A stretch of 64,000 nucleotides of DNA. Source: Marivita sp. XM-24bin2 (GTDB lineage: Bacteria; Pseudomonadota; Alphaproteobacteria; Rhodobacterales; Rhodobacteraceae). A program made the position numbers and the translations under genes. Each line of letters starts with the position of its first letter. Position 1 is the first letter of the stretch. The stretch spans positions 1-64,000 of the forward strand of contig QCWH01000011.1 of NCBI GenBank assembly GCA_003149565.1. The letters are read 5' to 3'. The notes below the pieces were generated by a model. It worked only from the letters and a program-made list of their open reading frames with translations, was not told the DNA's origin and searched no databases. Shown piece by piece: positions 61,994 through 64,000 of the stretch.

Positions 61994-63301
61994 ATGACAA
62001 AGACAACGGGCAAGCGGACGACATCCACGAAACGGGTGTTTTTGTTTTTGCAAGGCCCGCATGGCCCATTCTTTAGTGAATTGGCTCAGCGTTTGACCGA
62101 AACAGGCGCAAAGTGTTGGCGCGTGGCCTTCAATGCTGGCGATGGCACGCGGTGGCGCGACAGGTCCACATTGTTGGAGTTCAAGGACCAGATTTCAGAC
62201 TGGCCGCAACAGATGTCGCGGTGGATGGCGCAGACCGGCACAACAGATGTGGCGCTTTACGGGGATGTGCGCCAGCATCATGCCCAAGCGGTGCAGATCG
62301 CCAAAGATGCTGGTCTGACCATTCATGTATTTGAGGAAGGATATCTGCGCCCCTATTGGGCCACCTATGAACGCGGCGGTTCAAACGGCAATTCCAAGCT
62401 GATGCAAATCTCGATTGAGCAAATGAGAAATGCCTTGAGCCGCACGGCGAATGTCCCTGCCCTGCCGCCGGATCGCTGGGGAGATTTGCGAATGCACATG
62501 GTGCACGGCGCGCTTTATCACTGGCATGTCTTGTTTCGAAACCAACGGTTCCCGCACTATCGCCCGCATCGAGACCAAACGGTTGCAGAAGAGTTCCGAC
62601 TGCATGTTCTGCGACTGCTGCGCCGGCCGCGACACATGATTGAGCGCTGGATTACAACGCGGCGGATCCGAATTGGTGGGCGGCCGTATCATGTCGTGTT
62701 GCTGCAACTGGAGCACGACGCAAGCTTTCGTGCGTTTTCCGAGTTTGGGTCGCAGACCGAGTTTGTGGATCTGGTCATTGATGGCTTTGCCAAGGGCGCG
62801 CCACCGCATCATAGACTGGTGTTCAAGGCGCATCCTCTTGAAGACGGGCGGGTGCCGCTTGAACAGACCATCCTCGAGGCAGCAAAGCGCCACAACATAA
62901 TGAGCCGCGTTCATTTTGTGCGCGGCGGCAAGCTCGCCTACCTGCTTCAATCGGCGCGCTCTGCCGTGACCGTGAATTCGACATCTGCGCACCAGGCGCT
63001 CTGGCGGGGGCTTCCGGTCCGGAGTTTCGGGGTCAGCGTGTATGACAAGCCAGACCTTGTCTCGCATCAGACATTGCCTGACTTTTTTGCAGACCCGCAG
63101 CCTCCTGATGCAGACGCCTACGCCGCTTATCGTCAATTCCTTTTGGAGACGAGCCAAATTCCAGGCGGATTTTATTCGGCCAAGGGGCGGTCTCAATTGC
63201 TTCGCCAAGTGGTAGATCGCATGCTGACTGCACAGGACCCGTACGATTTGCGGCTAAAGGAGCGCGAGACCGGGGCGCAACAGTTGCGTGTTGTTCGCTG
63301 A
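61994..63301 (+). CDS. kpsS: Capsular polysaccharide biosynthesis protein (KpsS type)
   Basis: A 435-residue glycosyltransferase of the KpsS/RkpJ family: RVFLFLQGPHGPFFSELAQR, IHVFEEGYLRPYWATYERGG, VVLLQLEHDASF, VNSTSAHQALWRGLPVRSFG. KpsS adds the first beta-Kdo residue(s) to phosphatidylglycerol as the anchor of group 2-type capsules, at the inner face of the membrane. It lies 100 bases before the KpsD/Wza-like lipoprotein, so the two start a capsule locus. ATG at 61994 begins the first beta strand after a basic leader; GAGGGA lies about 12 bases upstream. Confidence 0.88.
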   Translation: MTKTTGKRTTSTKRVFLFLQGPHGPFFSELAQRLTETGAKCWRVAFNAGDGTRWRDRSTLLEFKDQISDWPQQMSRWMAQTGTTDVALYGDVRQHHAQAVQIAKDAGLTIHVFEEGYLRPYWATYERGGSNGNSKLMQISIEQMRNALSRTANVPALPPDRWGDLRMHMVHGALYHWHVLFRNQRFPHYRPHRDQTVAEEFRLHVLRLLRRPRHMIERWITTRRIRIGGRPYHVVLLQLEHDASFRAFSEFGSQTEFVDLVIDGFAKGAPPHHRLVFKAHPLEDGRVPLEQTILEAAKRHNIMSRVHFVRGGKLAYLLQSARSAVTVNSTSAHQALWRGLPVRSFGVSVYDKPDLVSHQTLPDFFADPQPPDADAYAAYRQFLLETSQIPGGFYSAKGRSQLLRQVVDRMLTAQDPYDLRLKERETGAQQLRVVR

Positions 63302-63400
63302 ACTCTACAAGCCCTAGTACTGGCCAAACTGCCTGTATTCCGGTAACTTACCACAAAATAAAAAACCGAGGCAGTCATTTCTGGTCGAGGAGACCGAGCA

Positions 63401-64000
63401 GTGTTCAGTTCAAAATTCCGATGGGCGCGGCCCATCGCGGTGATGTTGGCAGCATCATTCCTTGCGTCTTGCGGTCTGCCGGGGGTTGGCCCGACCAAGA
63501 ACCAGATCTTTGCGGGGTCCGTTCAGCGCCAAGGCGACGCGTTTGTCGTTGCCATCAATGATCGTGTAACTCGAACCACAGCCGTGGTACCGGCCTTGGG
63601 TTTCTCGGACGAGCTCAAGCGTGCAGGCGTTCAAAGCGCTGATATTATCAGACCCGGAGACATTCTGGGGCTGACCATCTGGGAAAACGTGGATGATGGC
63701 CTGTTGGCGGGTGTTGCATCCAATTTCACGTCCCTGGAAAGCGTGCAGGTGGACGGATCGGGCTTCATCTTCGTGCCATATGCAGGCAGGATAAAAGCCG
63801 CAGGCAACACGCCCGAAGCGATCCGTCGGATCATCACCGAAAAACTCGAAGACCAGACGCCTGATCCTCAGGTCGAAGTTCGGCGGACAGCGGGTGACGG
63901 CGCGACTGTCTCGATCCTCGGCTCAGCCGGGACACAGGGCGTGTTTCCAATCACACGACCGACACGCACACTTGCGTCCATGCTTGCAAGTGCCGGTGGC
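63401..64000 (+). CDS. Polysaccharide export lipoprotein (Wza/KpsD type), partial
   Basis: Open to the window end (200 codons seen). GTG at 63401 has GAGGAG about 9 bases upstream. It has a lipoprotein signal with lipobox LASC (AVMLAASFLASCGLPG) and then the export domain (IIRPGDILGLTIWENV, VDGSGFIFVPYAGRIKAAGN, TPEAIRRIITEKLED). A second SLBB-like part begins (SILGSAGTQGVFPI). It is an outer-membrane-associated translocon component for capsule. Truncated by the window, not by mutation. Confidence 0.88.
   Translation, partial: MFSSKFRWARPIAVMLAASFLASCGLPGVGPTKNQIFAGSVQRQGDAFVVAINDRVTRTTAVVPALGFSDELKRAGVQSADIIRPGDILGLTIWENVDDGLLAGVASNFTSLESVQVDGSGFIFVPYAGRIKAAGNTPEAIRRIITEKLEDQTPDPQVEVRRTAGDGATVSILGSAGTQGVFPITRPTRTLASMLASAGG

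Noticed and set aside
1..64000. Insertion sequences, prophage genes, CRISPR arrays, rRNA
   Set aside because: No transposase, integrase, phage structural gene, direct-repeat array or rRNA segment was recognised in any frame or strand.

Overview
The window looks like a chromosomal segment of a marine alphaproteobacterium of the Roseobacter/Rhodobacteraceae type. This rests on recognition of gene content and gene order, not on a search: high G+C coding bias, a PutA with a divergent Lrp-type regulator, a gcvTHP operon behind a tandem glycine riboswitch and an Rrf2 regulator, several Tat signal peptides, a BMP-type purine ABC transporter and a KpsS/KpsD-type capsule locus. No insertion sequence, prophage or CRISPR array was seen.

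Layout. (1) 1-6.65 kb: a regulator with a SARP/OmpR-type DNA-binding domain, a PAP2/vanadium-haloperoxidase-like protein with a (Gly-Gly-Leu)9 N-terminus and an S8 protease, followed by 1.4 kb of wreckage. The wreckage holds recognisable pieces of a haem peroxidase, a lipase, a trypsin-like protease and an MvdD-like ATP-grasp ligase. (2) 6.6-18.9 kb, minus strand: twelve packed genes for uptake and breakdown of what is probably a purine-like N-heterocycle. They include a split Rieske oxygenase with a GST partner that recalls the NdmC/NdmD/NdmE caffeine N7-demethylase. (3) 19-31 kb: tRNA-Leu, a TPR protein, putR/putA, rhomboid protease, GFA protein, ettA, trxC, DUF3140/DUF5872 stress-type proteins, two csp genes and an L,D-transpeptidase. 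(4) 31-37 kb: tesA-like esterase divergent from ybbA/ybbP, an inositol-phosphatase-family enzyme and an SDR-like protein. (5) 37-42 kb: glycine cleavage operon with riboswitch and Rrf2 regulator. (6) 42-55 kb: housekeeping genes (gltX, nadE, nadK, glyA, hpd with its Lrp regulator), a secreted MORN-repeat protein, a Tat-exported MBL hydrolase and a secreted S1 protease. (7) 55-64 kb: a leucine leader peptide before cupin-leuA, a ligase-associated DEAD/H helicase, an MFS transporter, riboflavin synthase and the start of a capsule export locus cut by the window end.

The only gene-free stretches above about 300 bases are 5225-6607 (pseudogene remains) and 55242-55548 (palindromes, terminator, leader peptide). 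The strongest leads for something undescribed are the decayed SARP-controlled enzyme island, the split Rieske/GST operon, the leucine attenuation leader and a paired GTCGAC-centred palindrome found at two gene ends.
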